In this document: positions 23,811-34,446 of the stretch, in pieces
Position numbering within the stretch: position 1 is the first letter of the stretch
Layout of the letters: every line of letters starts with the position of its first letter
DNA from: Paraburkholderia sabiae
GTDB taxonomy: Bacteria; Pseudomonadota; Gammaproteobacteria; Burkholderiales; Burkholderiaceae
Assembly (NCBI RefSeq): GCF_030412785.1
Contig: NZ_CP125295.1
Coordinates: 2,852,001-2,916,000, forward strand
Length of the DNA stretch: 64,000 nt
Direction of reading: 5' to 3'
Notes under the pieces: generated by a model
Database searches by the model: none
What the model was told of the DNA's origin: nothing
The model's input: the letters and a program-made list of their open reading frames with translations, nothing else
Program-made: the position numbers and the translations under genes

Positions 23811-25019
23811 TTGGCGCCTTCCGCACTGTTTTCGCTGAACGTCACCACTTTTAGCGTGACGCTTTTCATGTTTCACACACCCGACACCGAAACGCTCCGC
23901 CTGTGCAGCGTGCTGTCGAGCACAGCCTTCGGGCTCGTGTTCGCGTTGATGCGCTTCAACCGGCCCGGCGAGCGCTATTGCCTGCACTGGTCCGCAAGCG
24001 CGCTGCTGTATGCCGCCGTGCTGGTCGGTTTCGACTTCGCGCCGGGCCACGTGTTCTTCAAGAGCATGCTGCTCGGCGCGCTCGCGGCGACCAACATGCT
24101 CATCGTCTCGGGGCTGCGCGCGTTCGACGGCAAGCCGCCCTTTCGCTGGTGGATGGTGCTGCCCATCGCGGGCTGCGTCGCTACGCATATCGTGCCCGCG
24201 ACGATCGCGCTGGCTCACCCGCGCGCGGCGCTCGTCACGGAAGTCGCCGATACGCTGAGCGTCGCGATCTCAGCGCTGATTGCGGGGGCCGCGTGCCTCG
24301 TCGGCGAACCACGCGAGACAGGTGCGCCCGGCACGCACGCGCTCGCGCCGCCGAGCCGTGGCCGTCGTCTCGCAGGCATCGCGATGCTCGGCTATTTGCC
24401 CGGCTACGCGATCACGCTGGTCGGTTATCTGTGGACAGGGCCTGGCATCAATCTGCTCGCGCTCGTGCCGATGCTGTCCGATCAACTGCTGCTCGGCGTG
24501 CTCAATCTCGGTCTGCTGGCGATGCCCGCCGAGCGCGCGCAGCAACGTCTGCGCGATGCCGCGTTGCGCGATCCGCTGACGGGCGTGTGGAATCGCGCGG
24601 GCCTGGAGGCGCATTCGCAGCGTCTGATCGCGCCCGGCGCGACCGTGCTCGCAATCGACCTCGATCACTTCAAGCAGATCAACGACCGCCACGGCCATCC
24701 TGCCGGCGATGACGTGCTCAAGGCGCTCGCGCGTCTCGCAGGCGCGGAGGTCGCGTCGCTGGGCGGCGAGTTCGGACGGCTCGGCGGCGACGAATTCCTC
24801 GCGGTCCTGCCCGCAAGCCGCGCACCGTACGCCGACGCCTGCGCAAGGCAAATCCACGAAGCTTGCCGCCGACACGCGGACGGCCTGCCCGTGTGGACGA
24901 TCAGCATCGGCTTCTCGCAGATCGAAGCGGGCGACGCCGATCTGCACGACGCGCTGCATCGCGCGGACAGTGCGCTGTATCGGGCGAAGGTCGATGGGCG
25001 CAACAAGGTGCTCGCCTGA
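23811..25019 (+). CDS. Membrane-bound GGDEF diguanylate cyclase
   Basis: A cyclic-di-GMP synthase of up to 402 residues. About six N-terminal membrane helices (roughly 15-235) form the sensor module. The GGDEF domain has DPLTGVWNRAGLE, the Asp-rich IDLDHFKQINDRHGHPAGDD metal/nucleotide segment and an intact RLGGDEF active site. No RxxD inhibitory site precedes the active site (EVASLGGEFGRL instead), so product inhibition may be weak. The frame opens with TTG at 23811; an ATG at 23868 is an alternative start. It follows the TPS/glycosyltransferase genes in the same direction, separated by 180 bp with two palindromes, so it may be separately regulated while linking the adhesin locus to c-di-GMP. 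Confidence 0.85.
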   Translation: MAPSALFSLNVTTFSVTLFMFHTPDTETLRLCSVLSSTAFGLVFALMRFNRPGERYCLHWSASALLYAAVLVGFDFAPGHVFFKSMLLGALAATNMLIVSGLRAFDGKPPFRWWMVLPIAGCVATHIVPATIALAHPRAALVTEVADTLSVAISALIAGAACLVGEPRETGAPGTHALAPPSRGRRLAGIAMLGYLPGYAITLVGYLWTGPGINLLALVPMLSDQLLLGVLNLGLLAMPAERAQQRLRDAALRDPLTGVWNRAGLEAHSQRLIAPGATVLAIDLDHFKQINDRHGHPAGDDVLKALARLAGAEVASLGGEFGRLGGDEFLAVLPASRAPYADACARQIHEACRRHADGLPVWTISIGFSQIEAGDADLHDALHRADSALYRAKVDGRNKVLA

Positions 25020-25072
25020 CACGTACTGGCGATGACGGGCGCGCGAATCGCTCCGCGTTTAGAATCGCCTGC

Positions 25073-25861
25073 ATGAACAAGATCGCCGCCCTGCCGATGT
25101 ACAACGTCTCGCCCGCGCTCGCCGCCGACTGGCACGCGCTGCTCGCGGACGTGCTGCGCCGTGTCGAGCCTTCCGCCGACATCATCGAACCGGACGATCT
25201 GCACACGTTCTGGCGGCGTCCCGATCTGCTGCTGTCGCAGACTTGCGGTTATCCGTATGTGCTCGGACTGAACGAGTATGTGCAACTGATCGCGACGCCC
25301 GAGTTCGACGCGTCCGGTTGCGACGGCGCGAACTATTCGAGCGTGATCGTTACGCGCAGCAACGCGCCATTCGATTCGATCGAAGCGTGCCGTGGTGCAC
25401 GCGCCGCGTTCAACTCCGTCGATTCGAACAGCGGCTACAACGCGTTGCGGCACACGGTTGCGCCGTATGCGCGCGATGGCAGGTTCTTTAACGACACGCT
25501 GGAGACAGGCTCGCATCTCGGCTCGCTGCGAGCGGTCGCAGAGAACCGCGCGGATGTCGCTGCGATCGATTGCGTGACGATGGCTTTCGCACGCGAAGCG
25601 TATCCGGAACTGACAGGCCGTTTGCGTGAGATCAGATACACGTGTTCATCGCCGGGACTGCCGTTGATTGCATCGAAGCAGGTATCGCCCGAGCAAGCCG
25701 ACGCATTGCGCGCGGCGCTCGACGAAGCGTTGAACGCACAGCCTGAACGTGCGCGCCGCCTGAAACTCAAAGGCTTCTCGCACTTGACGGCAGAACACTA
25801 CGACAGCATTCGCCAGATGGAAAACGAGGCGCGCGTAGCGAACTACGCGCGCCTCGCATGA
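25073..25861 (+). CDS. PhnD/SsuA-like substrate-binding-fold protein without signal peptide
   Basis: A 262-residue type-2 periplasmic-binding-protein fold of the phosphate/phosphonate (PhnD) group: LLSQTCGYPYVLGL, VIVTRSNAPFDSIEACRGARAAFN, and AAIDCVTMAFAREAYPEL. The start at 25073 is chosen because the family N-terminus begins there (MNKIAALPMYNV); it has no hydrophobic signal sequence and no lipobox, so the protein may remain in the cytoplasm. It is not followed by permease or ATPase genes, being the last plus-strand gene before the convergent liu operon. Ligand unknown. The last codons lie in a perfect 14-bp hairpin. Confidence 0.7.
   Translation: MNKIAALPMYNVSPALAADWHALLADVLRRVEPSADIIEPDDLHTFWRRPDLLLSQTCGYPYVLGLNEYVQLIATPEFDASGCDGANYSSVIVTRSNAPFDSIEACRGARAAFNSVDSNSGYNALRHTVAPYARDGRFFNDTLETGSHLGSLRAVAENRADVAAIDCVTMAFAREAYPELTGRLREIRYTCSSPGLPLIASKQVSPEQADALRAALDEALNAQPERARRLKLKGFSHLTAEHYDSIRQMENEARVANYARLA
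25825..25856. repeat. Perfect 14-bp hairpin at the 3' end of the PhnD-like gene
   Basis: CGAGGCGCGCGTAG (25825-25838) pairs exactly with CTACGCGCGCCTCG (25843-25856) over a CGAA tetraloop. It lies within the last 12 codons, and the convergent liu operon ends 22 bp further on, so it may serve as a transcription end or protective structure for either strand. No T run on either side. Confidence 0.55.
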
Positions 25862-25883
25862 CGTCCAGCCCTTAAAACAGGCC

Positions 25884-27896
<2,013 letters not shown>

Positions 27897-27939
27897 GAGG
27901 TGTCTCGATGAGTTGTTCTGTGCCGTTGCTTCGCGCGAA

Positions 27940-28725
27940 TTACGCGCGCCAGGAAGGCGAGCGCTTTTCGAGGAACGACGCGACGCCTTCGCGCCCTTCC
28001 GCGCCCGCACGCGTCTTCGCAATGCGTACCGCCGTGTCTTCGATCAACGCCGCGCTGATCTCGCGGCCCGCGATGTCATGCACAAGCTGCTTGCAGGCCT
28101 TCACCGCTTGCGGACCGTTCGCGCACAATGTCGCGGCGAGTTGCTGTACGGTTTCGTCGAGCTTGTCGGCGCTCACGCATTCGGCGACGAAGCCTAGCCG
28201 CTGTGCGGTCGCGCAATCGAATGCTTCCGCCGTCATGAAGTAGCGGCGCGAAGCCTGCTCGCCGAGCGCGCGGATCACATACGGCGCGATGGTCGCGGGA
28301 ATCAGACCGAGGCGCGCTTCGGACAGACAGAACTTCGCGCTGTCCACGGCGACGACGATATCGCACGCCGAGAGCAGGCCCATACCGCCCGCGTACGCAT
28401 CGCCGTTCACGCGCGCGATCACCGGCTTGTTGCATCGATAGATCGACGCGAGCATGTCGGCAAGACGCATCGCGTCGGCGCGGTTCTCGTCGTCCGAGTA
28501 ACCGGCCATCTTCTTCATCCAGTTCAGGTCCGCGCCCGCGCAAAAGGCCTTGCCGTTTGCCGCGAGCACGACGGCGCGCACGTCGTCGCGCTCGTCGAGC
28601 GCCTTGAACACGGACGTCACTTCCGCGATCATCGCTTCGTTGAACGCGTTGCGCACGTCCGGGCGATTCAGCGTGACCGTGGCCACGCTGTTATCGAACG
28701 TGAGAGTCAGGTTGTCGTATTGCAT
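27940..28725 (-). CDS. liuC: Methylglutaconyl-CoA hydratase (enoyl-CoA hydratase/isomerase family)
   Basis: A 261-residue crotonase-fold enzyme expected to hydrate 3-methylglutaconyl-CoA to HMG-CoA. FCAGADLNWMKKMAG and GDAYAGGMGLLSACD supply the oxyanion hole (the Gly-Gly pair), and LSEARLGLIPATIAPYV is typical of the AUH/LiuC type. The start at 28725 is chosen because the family N-terminus begins there. It sits 25 bp after liuB and 43 bp before liuD on the same strand. Confidence 0.9.
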   Translation of the reverse strand: MQYDNLTLTFDNSVATVTLNRPDVRNAFNEAMIAEVTSVFKALDERDDVRAVVLAANGKAFCAGADLNWMKKMAGYSDDENRADAMRLADMLASIYRCNKPVIARVNGDAYAGGMGLLSACDIVVAVDSAKFCLSEARLGLIPATIAPYVIRALGEQASRRYFMTAEAFDCATAQRLGFVAECVSADKLDETVQQLAATLCANGPQAVKACKQLVHDIAGREISAALIEDTAVRIAKTRAGAEGREGVASFLEKRSPSWRA

Positions 28726-28750
28726 CTTCGATGATCCTCGCTCGCGGCCG

Positions 28751-30358
28751 TTACATGCGGAACACGCCGAAGCGCGTGTCTTCGATCGGCGCATTCATCG
28801 CCGCCGACAGACCGAGACCCAGCACGTCGCGCGTCTGCGCAGGATCGATCACGCCGTCGTCCCACAGGCGCGCGCTCGCGTAATACGGATGGCCTTGATG
28901 CTCGTATTGCTCGCGGATCGGCTGCTTGAACGCTTCTTCCTGCTCGGGCGTCCACGTGCCGCCCTTCGCTTCGATGCCGTCGCGCTTCACCGTCGCGAGC
29001 ACGGAAGCCGCCTGTTCGCCGCCCATCACGGAGATGCGCGCGTTCGGCCACATCCACAGGAAACGCGGCGAATACGCGCGGCCGCACATGCCGTAATTAC
29101 CCGCACCGAACGAACCGCCGATGATCACCGTGAACTTCGGCACCTTCGCCGTCGCCACGGCCGTCACCATCTTCGCGCCGTTGCGCGCGATGCCTTCGTT
29201 CTCGTACTTGCGGCCCACCATGAAGCCCGTGATGTTCTGCAGGAACACGAGCGGGATCTTGCGCTGCGCGCACAGTTCGATGAAGTGCGCGCCCTTCAAT
29301 GCCGACTCGGAAAACAGAATGCCGTTGTTCGCGACGATGCCGACCGGGTGTCCCCAGATGTGCGCGAAGCCGCACACGAGCGTCGTGCCGTAGCGCGCCT
29401 TGAATTCGTCGAAAGCGGAATCGTCGACGATGCGCGCGATCACTTCGCGGATATCGAACGGCTTGCGCGTATCGACGGGAATCACGCCGTAGATGCTCTT
29501 CGTGTCGTAGCGCGGCGGCTTCGGTTCCTGCATTGCGACGGGCACGTCCTTGCGGCGATTCAGATTGCCGACGATGCTGCGCGCAATCGACAGCGCATGT
29601 GCATCGTTCTGTGCGAGATGATCCGCGACGCCCGACAGACGCGTATGCACGTCGCCGCCGCCCAGGTCTTCCGCACTGACTTCTTCGCCTGTCGCCGCTT
29701 TGACCAGCGGCGGGCCGCCCAGAAAGATCGTGCCTTGATTCTTGACGATGATCGATTCGTCGCTCATCGCGGGCACATACGCGCCGCCTGCCGTGCACGA
29801 GCCCATCACGACAGCGATCTGCGGAATGCCTTGCGCCGACAGATTCGCCTGATTGTAGAAGATGCGGCCGAAGTGATCGCGATCGGGAAACACGTCGTCC
29901 TGATTCGGCAGATTCGCGCCGCCCGAGTCGACGAGATACACGCACGGCAAGTGGTTTTCTTCGGCGATTTCCTGCGCGCGCACGTGCTTCTTCACCGTCA
30001 CCGGATAGTACGTGCCGCCCTTCACGGTCGCGTCGTTGCAGACGATCACGCATTCCTGGCCCGCAATGCGGCCGATGCCCGTGATCACGCCCGCGCCCGG
30101 CGCATCGTCGCCGTACATGCCGTACGCCGCGAGTTGCGACAGTTCGAGAAACGGCGTGCCCGGATCGAGCAGTTGCGCGATGCGATCGCGCGGCAGCAGT
30201 TTGCCGCGCGACACGTGCTTGTCGCGTGCAGCAGCACCGCCGCCGAGCGCGAGCTTGCTGATCTTCGCCTTCAGGTCTTCGACGAGCGCTTCGAGCGCAG
30301 CCGCGTTGGTGCGGAAATCGTCGGAACGCGGGTTCAGTTTCGATTCGATGATCGGCAT
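28751..30358 (-). CDS. liuB: Methylcrotonyl-CoA carboxylase beta (carboxyltransferase) subunit
   Basis: A 535-residue carboxyltransferase that moves the carboxyl group from biotin onto 3-methylcrotonyl-CoA. It begins with the usual [15 protein letters not shown] and has [36 protein letters not shown] and FVDxxxGxxx-like C-terminal segments such as [19 protein letters not shown]. The full length matches the family. CAGGA precedes the ATG. Second gene of the liu operon, 19 bp after liuA. Confidence 0.93.
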   Translation of the reverse strand: MPIIESKLNPRSDDFRTNAAALEALVEDLKAKISKLALGGGAAARDKHVSRGKLLPRDRIAQLLDPGTPFLELSQLAAYGMYGDDAPGAGVITGIGRIAGQECVIVCNDATVKGGTYYPVTVKKHVRAQEIAEENHLPCVYLVDSGGANLPNQDDVFPDRDHFGRIFYNQANLSAQGIPQIAVVMGSCTAGGAYVPAMSDESIIVKNQGTIFLGGPPLVKAATGEEVSAEDLGGGDVHTRLSGVADHLAQNDAHALSIARSIVGNLNRRKDVPVAMQEPKPPRYDTKSIYGVIPVDTRKPFDIREVIARIVDDSAFDEFKARYGTTLVCGFAHIWGHPVGIVANNGILFSESALKGAHFIELCAQRKIPLVFLQNITGFMVGRKYENEGIARNGAKMVTAVATAKVPKFTVIIGGSFGAGNYGMCGRAYSPRFLWMWPNARISVMGGEQAASVLATVKRDGIEAKGGTWTPEQEEAFKQPIREQYEHQGHPYYASARLWDDGVIDPAQTRDVLGLGLSAAMNAPIEDTRFGVFRM

Positions 30359-30377
30359 GTCGTGTCCTGGCAGACGA

Positions 30378-31559
30378 TTACATCGTTTCCGCGAACAGCT
30401 CGCGGCCGATCAGCATGCGGCGGATTTCGCTCGTGCCCGCGCCGATTTCATAGAGCTTCGCATCGCGCCACAGACGGCCGACCGGGTACTCGTTGATGTA
30501 GCCGTTGCCGCCGAGAATCTGGATCGCTTCGCCCGCCATCCACGTCGCCTTTTCGGCCGTGTACAGAATCACGCCTGCGCAGTCCTTGCGCACCTGGCGC
30601 ACGTGGCCCGAGCCGATCGTGTCGAGCTGACGGCCCACTGCGTACAGATACGCGCGGCACGCCTGCAACGTCGTGTACAGATCGGCGACCTTGCCCTGGA
30701 TCAGCTGGAATTCGCCGATCGACTGACCGAACTGCTTGCGGTCGTGGATGTACGGCACGACGGCATCCATCACGGCCATCATGATGCCCGTCGGACCGCC
30801 CGCGAGCACCGCGCGTTCGTAGTCGAGGCCGCTCATCAGCACCTTCACGCCGCCGTTCAGTTCGCCGAGGATGTTCTCTACGGGCACTTCGACGTTCTCG
30901 AACACGAGTTCGCCCGTGTGCGAGCCGCGCATCCCGAGCTTGTCGAGTTTCTGCGCGACGGAAAAGCCCTTCATGCCCTTCTCGACGATGAACGCCGTGA
31001 TGCCGCGCGGACCGGCTTCGATATCCGTCTTCGCGTAGACGACGAGCGTGTCGCAATCCGGGCCGTTCGTGATCCACATCTTCGTGCCGTTCAGCACGTA
31101 ATGGTCGCCCTTCTTCTCCGCGCGCAGCTTCATGCTGACCACGTCGGAGCCGGCGTTCGGCTCGCTCATCGCGAGCGCGCCGACGTGTTCGCCCGACACC
31201 AGCTTCGGCAGGTACTTTTCTTTCTGCGCCGCCGTGCCGTTGCGGTGAATCTGGTTCACGCACAGATTCGAATGCGCACCGTACGACAGACCCACCGACG
31301 CCGATGCGCGCGAAATCTCTTCCATCGCGATCATGTGTGCGGTGTAGCCCATGTTCGCGCCGCCGTATTCCTCGGAGACGGTCATGCCGAGCACGCCCAG
31401 ATCGCCGAACTTCTTCCACAGATCCATCGGGAACTGGTCGGTGCGGTCGATTTCGCCCGCACGCGGCGCGATCTCTTTCGCCGCAAACGACGCGACGGTG
31501 TCGCGCAGCATCTCGATCTCTTCACCAAGCGGGAACTGCAAACCGGGCAAGTTGCTCAT
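30378..31559 (-). CDS. liuA: Isovaleryl-CoA dehydrogenase
   Basis: A 393-residue FAD acyl-CoA dehydrogenase, first dedicated step of leucine degradation. [13 protein letters not shown] is the FAD/substrate segment. The Glu in [12 protein letters not shown] is at the position of the catalytic base specific to isovaleryl-CoA dehydrogenases, rather than the C-terminal site used by other family members, and the C-terminus has [25 protein letters not shown] ribosome site precedes the ATG. First gene of the operon, divergent from the TetR gene with a perfect 19-bp palindrome between. Confidence 0.93.
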   Translation of the reverse strand: MSNLPGLQFPLGEEIEMLRDTVASFAAKEIAPRAGEIDRTDQFPMDLWKKFGDLGVLGMTVSEEYGGANMGYTAHMIAMEEISRASASVGLSYGAHSNLCVNQIHRNGTAAQKEKYLPKLVSGEHVGALAMSEPNAGSDVVSMKLRAEKKGDHYVLNGTKMWITNGPDCDTLVVYAKTDIEAGPRGITAFIVEKGMKGFSVAQKLDKLGMRGSHTGELVFENVEVPVENILGELNGGVKVLMSGLDYERAVLAGGPTGIMMAVMDAVVPYIHDRKQFGQSIGEFQLIQGKVADLYTTLQACRAYLYAVGRQLDTIGSGHVRQVRKDCAGVILYTAEKATWMAGEAIQILGGNGYINEYPVGRLWRDAKLYEIGAGTSEIRRMLIGRELFAETM

Positions 31560-31883
31560 CTGTGTGTCTCCAGGAGTTCGTCACGGGCGGCTTGCGTGTT
31601 GCAAGCGCCGTCGCATCAAGCTATGTGCATCAGGGCATTTTTCTGAGCCGGGCTCAGCCGGCCGCGCCGCGCGATCGTCAAGACCCGGTCAGGAACAGAC
31701 GATTCATCCGACATAAGCCGGCGCGCGACAGCATAGAGCGCATTTCACTCCAGATTTACGTAAGCGTCAATCGGTATTTTTGAGTGTCACTCAAAATTGA
31801 CCGAGGCGTTATCAGCGCCTGTTTACCGTGGTAGTATCGGCCGCAACGGAGCCTTCCTGCTCCGAAATCTGAACTGGACTCAT
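31560..31883. other. Divergent intergenic region between liuA and its TetR regulator
   Basis: A 324-bp region with promoters for both directions. It holds the 19-bp palindrome at 31778-31796 and a TTACGTAA octamer at 31757-31764. No additional gene is seen. Confidence 0.6.
31778..31796. promoter_or_regulatory. 19-bp palindrome TTTTGAGTGTCACTCAAAA, probable TetR operator
   Basis: Perfect 9-bp arms around a central T, 88 bp before the TetR start and 219 bp before liuA. The position between a divergent TetR gene and the operon it probably controls makes autoregulation plus liu repression the simplest reading. Confidence 0.75.
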
Positions 31884-32648
31884 ATGATGGGCGTAGCAAG
31901 GGCCGAAGTGCCGGCATCGCGCCGCCAGCCGGCGGGACGCAAGTCGCAGCAGCGCGTGAAGGAGATTCTTCAGGCGGGCCGCGACGTCTTCTCCGAAAAA
32001 GGCTACGACCGCGCGACCACGGCGGAGATCGCCCAACGGCTCGGCATTTCCGAGGCCACGGTGTTCAGCTACTTTCGCGGCAAGCGCGAGCTGTGCGCGC
32101 GCGTGATCGGCGACTGGTACGACGAGATCATCGAAGCGATCGAATCGGGCCTGCCGCGCGACGGCAGCATTCGCCAGCAGTTCGCGTTCATCGTCCGCAC
32201 ACATTTGCGGCTGATGCTGGTCAACGGCACGGGGCTGTGCGCGCTCGTGCTGTCGGAAGGCCGCACGCGTCAGCACGAACTCAGCGAAGAACTCACCGGG
32301 CTGCAACGGCGCTACACGGCGCCGCTGATGCGCGTGCTGTCGCAAGGTCAGCAGACGGGTCAGATCCGCTCGGACATGCCGCTGCGTCTGCTGCGCTCGC
32401 TTGTGTTCGGACCGATGGAGCACGTGCTGTGGGACGCGGCGCTCGGCAATCGACGCACCGATATCGACGCCACCGCGGACCGTCTGATCGACGTGCTGTG
32501 GTCGGCGCTGCAACCGCCCGACGCATCGCTCGATGCGCTCGTGCAATTTCGCCAGGAAGTGAGCGAGGCGACGCGCCGTCTCGCCGAAGCGGAAGCCGCG
32601 CACAAGCAGCGCGCGCCGCGGCTTGCAAATACCAGCGAAGACGCCTGA
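31884..32648 (+). CDS. TetR-family regulator, probable repressor of the liu operon
   Basis: A 254-residue regulator. The N-terminal helix-turn-helix is clear (VKEILQAGRDVFSEKGYDRATTAEIAQRLGIS followed by TVFSYFRGKREL, quoted in parts, about residues 22-70); the larger C-terminal part is the ligand and dimer domain. The ATG at 31884 is chosen over an upstream TTG because the TTG lies against the palindrome. It is divergent from liuABCD. Betaproteobacteria are known to control liu genes by a TetR regulator (LiuQ), so this is a good candidate; the ligand is probably a branched-chain acyl-CoA. A C-terminal Ala/Glu-rich tail ends the protein. Confidence 0.8.
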   Translation: MMGVARAEVPASRRQPAGRKSQQRVKEILQAGRDVFSEKGYDRATTAEIAQRLGISEATVFSYFRGKRELCARVIGDWYDEIIEAIESGLPRDGSIRQQFAFIVRTHLRLMLVNGTGLCALVLSEGRTRQHELSEELTGLQRRYTAPLMRVLSQGQQTGQIRSDMPLRLLRSLVFGPMEHVLWDAALGNRRTDIDATADRLIDVLWSALQPPDASLDALVQFRQEVSEATRRLAEAEAAHKQRAPRLANTSEDA

Positions 32649-32735
32649 AGCCACAGGCCAATACAGCCGCGCCGGCCGGGTGCGCAACTTGCTGACGAGG
32701 TTGACGTCAGCAACGAAACCCAAGGAGGACCGGCC

Positions 32736-32891
32736 ATGTCGACCACGCCCAACAAAGGCGAAAACCCGATCCGCCCCGATCAGTCCGACGTCGTGCAAAC
32801 CGATTTGCCCGATGTCGGGCCGCCTCAGGACCCGGATGCGCCGCCGCTCGATCCCGATGTCGATCCCGATCACGAGGACGAGAAGCCGTAG
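32736..32891 (+). CDS. Small acidic proline/aspartate-rich protein (51 residues)
   Basis: A 51-residue frame starting ATGTCGACC with an excellent AAGGAGG ribosome site 7 bases upstream. The product is hydrophilic and acidic, with a DPDAPPLDPDVDPDHEDE-like tail and no hydrophobic segment. It lies 56 bp before the PRC-barrel gene on the same strand and may share its transcript. No family recognised; such small Asp/Pro-rich proteins are common in Burkholderiales but uncharacterised. Confidence 0.6.
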   Translation: MSTTPNKGENPIRPDQSDVVQTDLPDVGPPQDPDAPPLDPDVDPDHEDEKP

Positions 32892-32947
32892 CCATCAGCA
32901 GCGTTCGCGCATCCGTTCACCAGAAAAAATCAGGGAGGATCACCATC

Positions 32948-33361
32948 GTGCAACAGGTTCTGAACAAGACTTATCGCCGCGCACTCGTGGGCGCGCTTCT
33001 CGCGGCCGCTTCTGCATCGGTTTCGACGGCGGCGCTCGCACAAGGCGCGCCGCAATCGATCACCGAACGCCACACGGAAGTCACGCAGACGGGCAGCGGT
33101 TTTCGCGCATCGAAGCTGTCGGGCACGACCGTCTATAACCGCGACAAGGACAGCATCGGCACCATCGACGATGTGATCGTCTCGCCGGCCGACCACAATG
33201 CGTTCGCGATCCTGTCGGTAGGCGGCTTTCTCGGCATGGGCAAGCACTACGTCGCCGTGCCGTTGAGCGATCTGCAGATCAGCAGCAAGTCGGTGCTGTT
33301 GCCGGATGCGACGAAACGCTCGCTCGAAGCGCTGCCAGAGTTCAAGTACGCGCCGGATTGA
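32948..33361 (+). CDS. Exported PRC-barrel domain protein
   Basis: A 137-residue protein starting at GTG with AGGGAGG upstream. The signal peptide (MQQVLNKTYRRALVGALLAAA, cleavage near ALA) is followed by a PRC-barrel: SGTTVYNRDKDSIGTIDDVI and FAILSVGGFLGMGKHYVAVP. PRC-barrels bind proteins or RNA; exported ones are often stress-related. It resembles the PRC protein at 62.6 kb but is separately encoded. It converges with the LysR gene and shares a bidirectional hairpin. Confidence 0.8.
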   Translation: MQQVLNKTYRRALVGALLAAASASVSTAALAQGAPQSITERHTEVTQTGSGFRASKLSGTTVYNRDKDSIGTIDDVIVSPADHNAFAILSVGGFLGMGKHYVAVPLSDLQISSKSVLLPDATKRSLEALPEFKYAPD

Positions 33362-33380
33362 TTCGGCGCATTGGCTGCAT

Positions 33381-33414
33381 GGCCGCCACGCACTTCGCGT
33401 GCACGGCGGCCTTC
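33381..33414. terminator. Bidirectional hairpin between the PRC-barrel and LysR genes
   Basis: GGCCGCC (33381-33387) pairs with GGCGGCC (33405-33411), with a second inner stem GCAC/GTGC after a 2x2 mismatch; TTCTTC follows on the plus strand. It lies between convergent genes and probably ends both transcripts. Confidence 0.7.
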
Positions 33415-33415
33415 T

Positions 33416-34324
33416 TCAATCTTCGATCAACGCGGGAATTTCAGCGACGAGCGCATCGATCGCGCAGCGCGTCTTCGACGCCATATAGCGCGTTTGCGGC
33501 CACACGACGTGGATGTCCTGCGGCGGCAAGCTGCAACGCCCCTTGACGAGCGCGAGTTCGCCCGTCTTCACATAACGCGCGAGCAGCCACGACGGAATGC
33601 GCGCGAGGCCAAAGCCCGCAATCGCCGCCGATGCGATCGCCTGCACATCGTCCATGCTCAGTTGCGGGTGGATCTTCACGCGCTTCACCTGCCCCGATTG
33701 TTCATCGTGCAGATCCCACGGCACCAGCGCACCGGCGCGCGCGTACACGATGCCGTCGCGCCCGTCCATTTCATCGAGCGAAGCGGGCATGCCGTGCTGT
33801 GCGAGATACGACGGCGACGCGCCGATGCTCGTGTATTGCACGCCCAGACGCCGCGCCGCGAGACTCGTGCTGTCGCGCAGTTCGCCGATCCGCACGGCGA
33901 GATCGAAACCTTCCTCGACGAGGTCGACCATGCGGTCGCTGAACGACATGTCGATCTGCAGCTTCGGATGCCGGCGCGCAAGATGCATCAGCACGGGCGC
34001 GACGCACAACTGGCCGAACGCGAGCGGCAAGCTCACCCGCAGCCGCCCGCGCGGTGTGCGCCGGCCGCCTTCGAGTTCGGCTTCGGCGGCCTCCAGTTCG
34101 GCGAGCGCGCGCACGCAGCGCTCGTAGTATGCCTGGCCGTCTTCCGTGAGGCTCTGGCTGCGCGTCGTGCGATGGATCAGGCGCACGCCGAGCCGTGTTT
34201 CGAGCCGCGCGATCACCTTGCCGACGGCCGAACGCGTGAGGTTCAGACGCTCCGCCGCAACCGCGAAACTGCCTGCTTCGACGACCTGCACGAAGGTCAT
34301 CACGCCATCGAGCCGGTCAGTCAT
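33416..34324 (-). CDS. LysR-family transcriptional regulator
   Basis: A 302-residue LysR regulator. The N-terminal winged helix (TFVQVVEAGSFAVAAERL, SAVGKVIARLETRLGVRLI, about residues 8-60) is followed by the co-inducer domain (QLCVAPVLMHLARRHPKL). It belongs to the group that controls adjacent transporters. It is divergent from the MFS gene with 122 bp between the starts, and so is probably its regulator. Ligand unknown. Confidence 0.9.
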   Translation of the reverse strand: MTDRLDGVMTFVQVVEAGSFAVAAERLNLTRSAVGKVIARLETRLGVRLIHRTTRSQSLTEDGQAYYERCVRALAELEAAEAELEGGRRTPRGRLRVSLPLAFGQLCVAPVLMHLARRHPKLQIDMSFSDRMVDLVEEGFDLAVRIGELRDSTSLAARRLGVQYTSIGASPSYLAQHGMPASLDEMDGRDGIVYARAGALVPWDLHDEQSGQVKRVKIHPQLSMDDVQAIASAAIAGFGLARIPSWLLARYVKTGELALVKGRCSLPPQDIHVVWPQTRYMASKTRCAIDALVAEIPALIED

Positions 34325-34446
34325 CGGAGCACCTCATTACTTCACTGATTGGTTCCATGAAGGAATCATTCATCGGAATTCATCTCGTCAATCGGGACTA
34401 TCGTTCCGATATAGTAGCCGCACATTCACAGCATCGGGTTCCCGCC

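Noticed and set aside
28550..30496. 648-residue plus-strand frame opposite liuB and liuC
   Set aside because: Composition is that of an antisense shadow (Arg, Ala, His-rich), while both minus-strand genes are clear enzymes.
30012..31646. 544-residue plus-strand frame opposite liuA
   Set aside because: Shadow of isovaleryl-CoA dehydrogenase; no recognisable domain.
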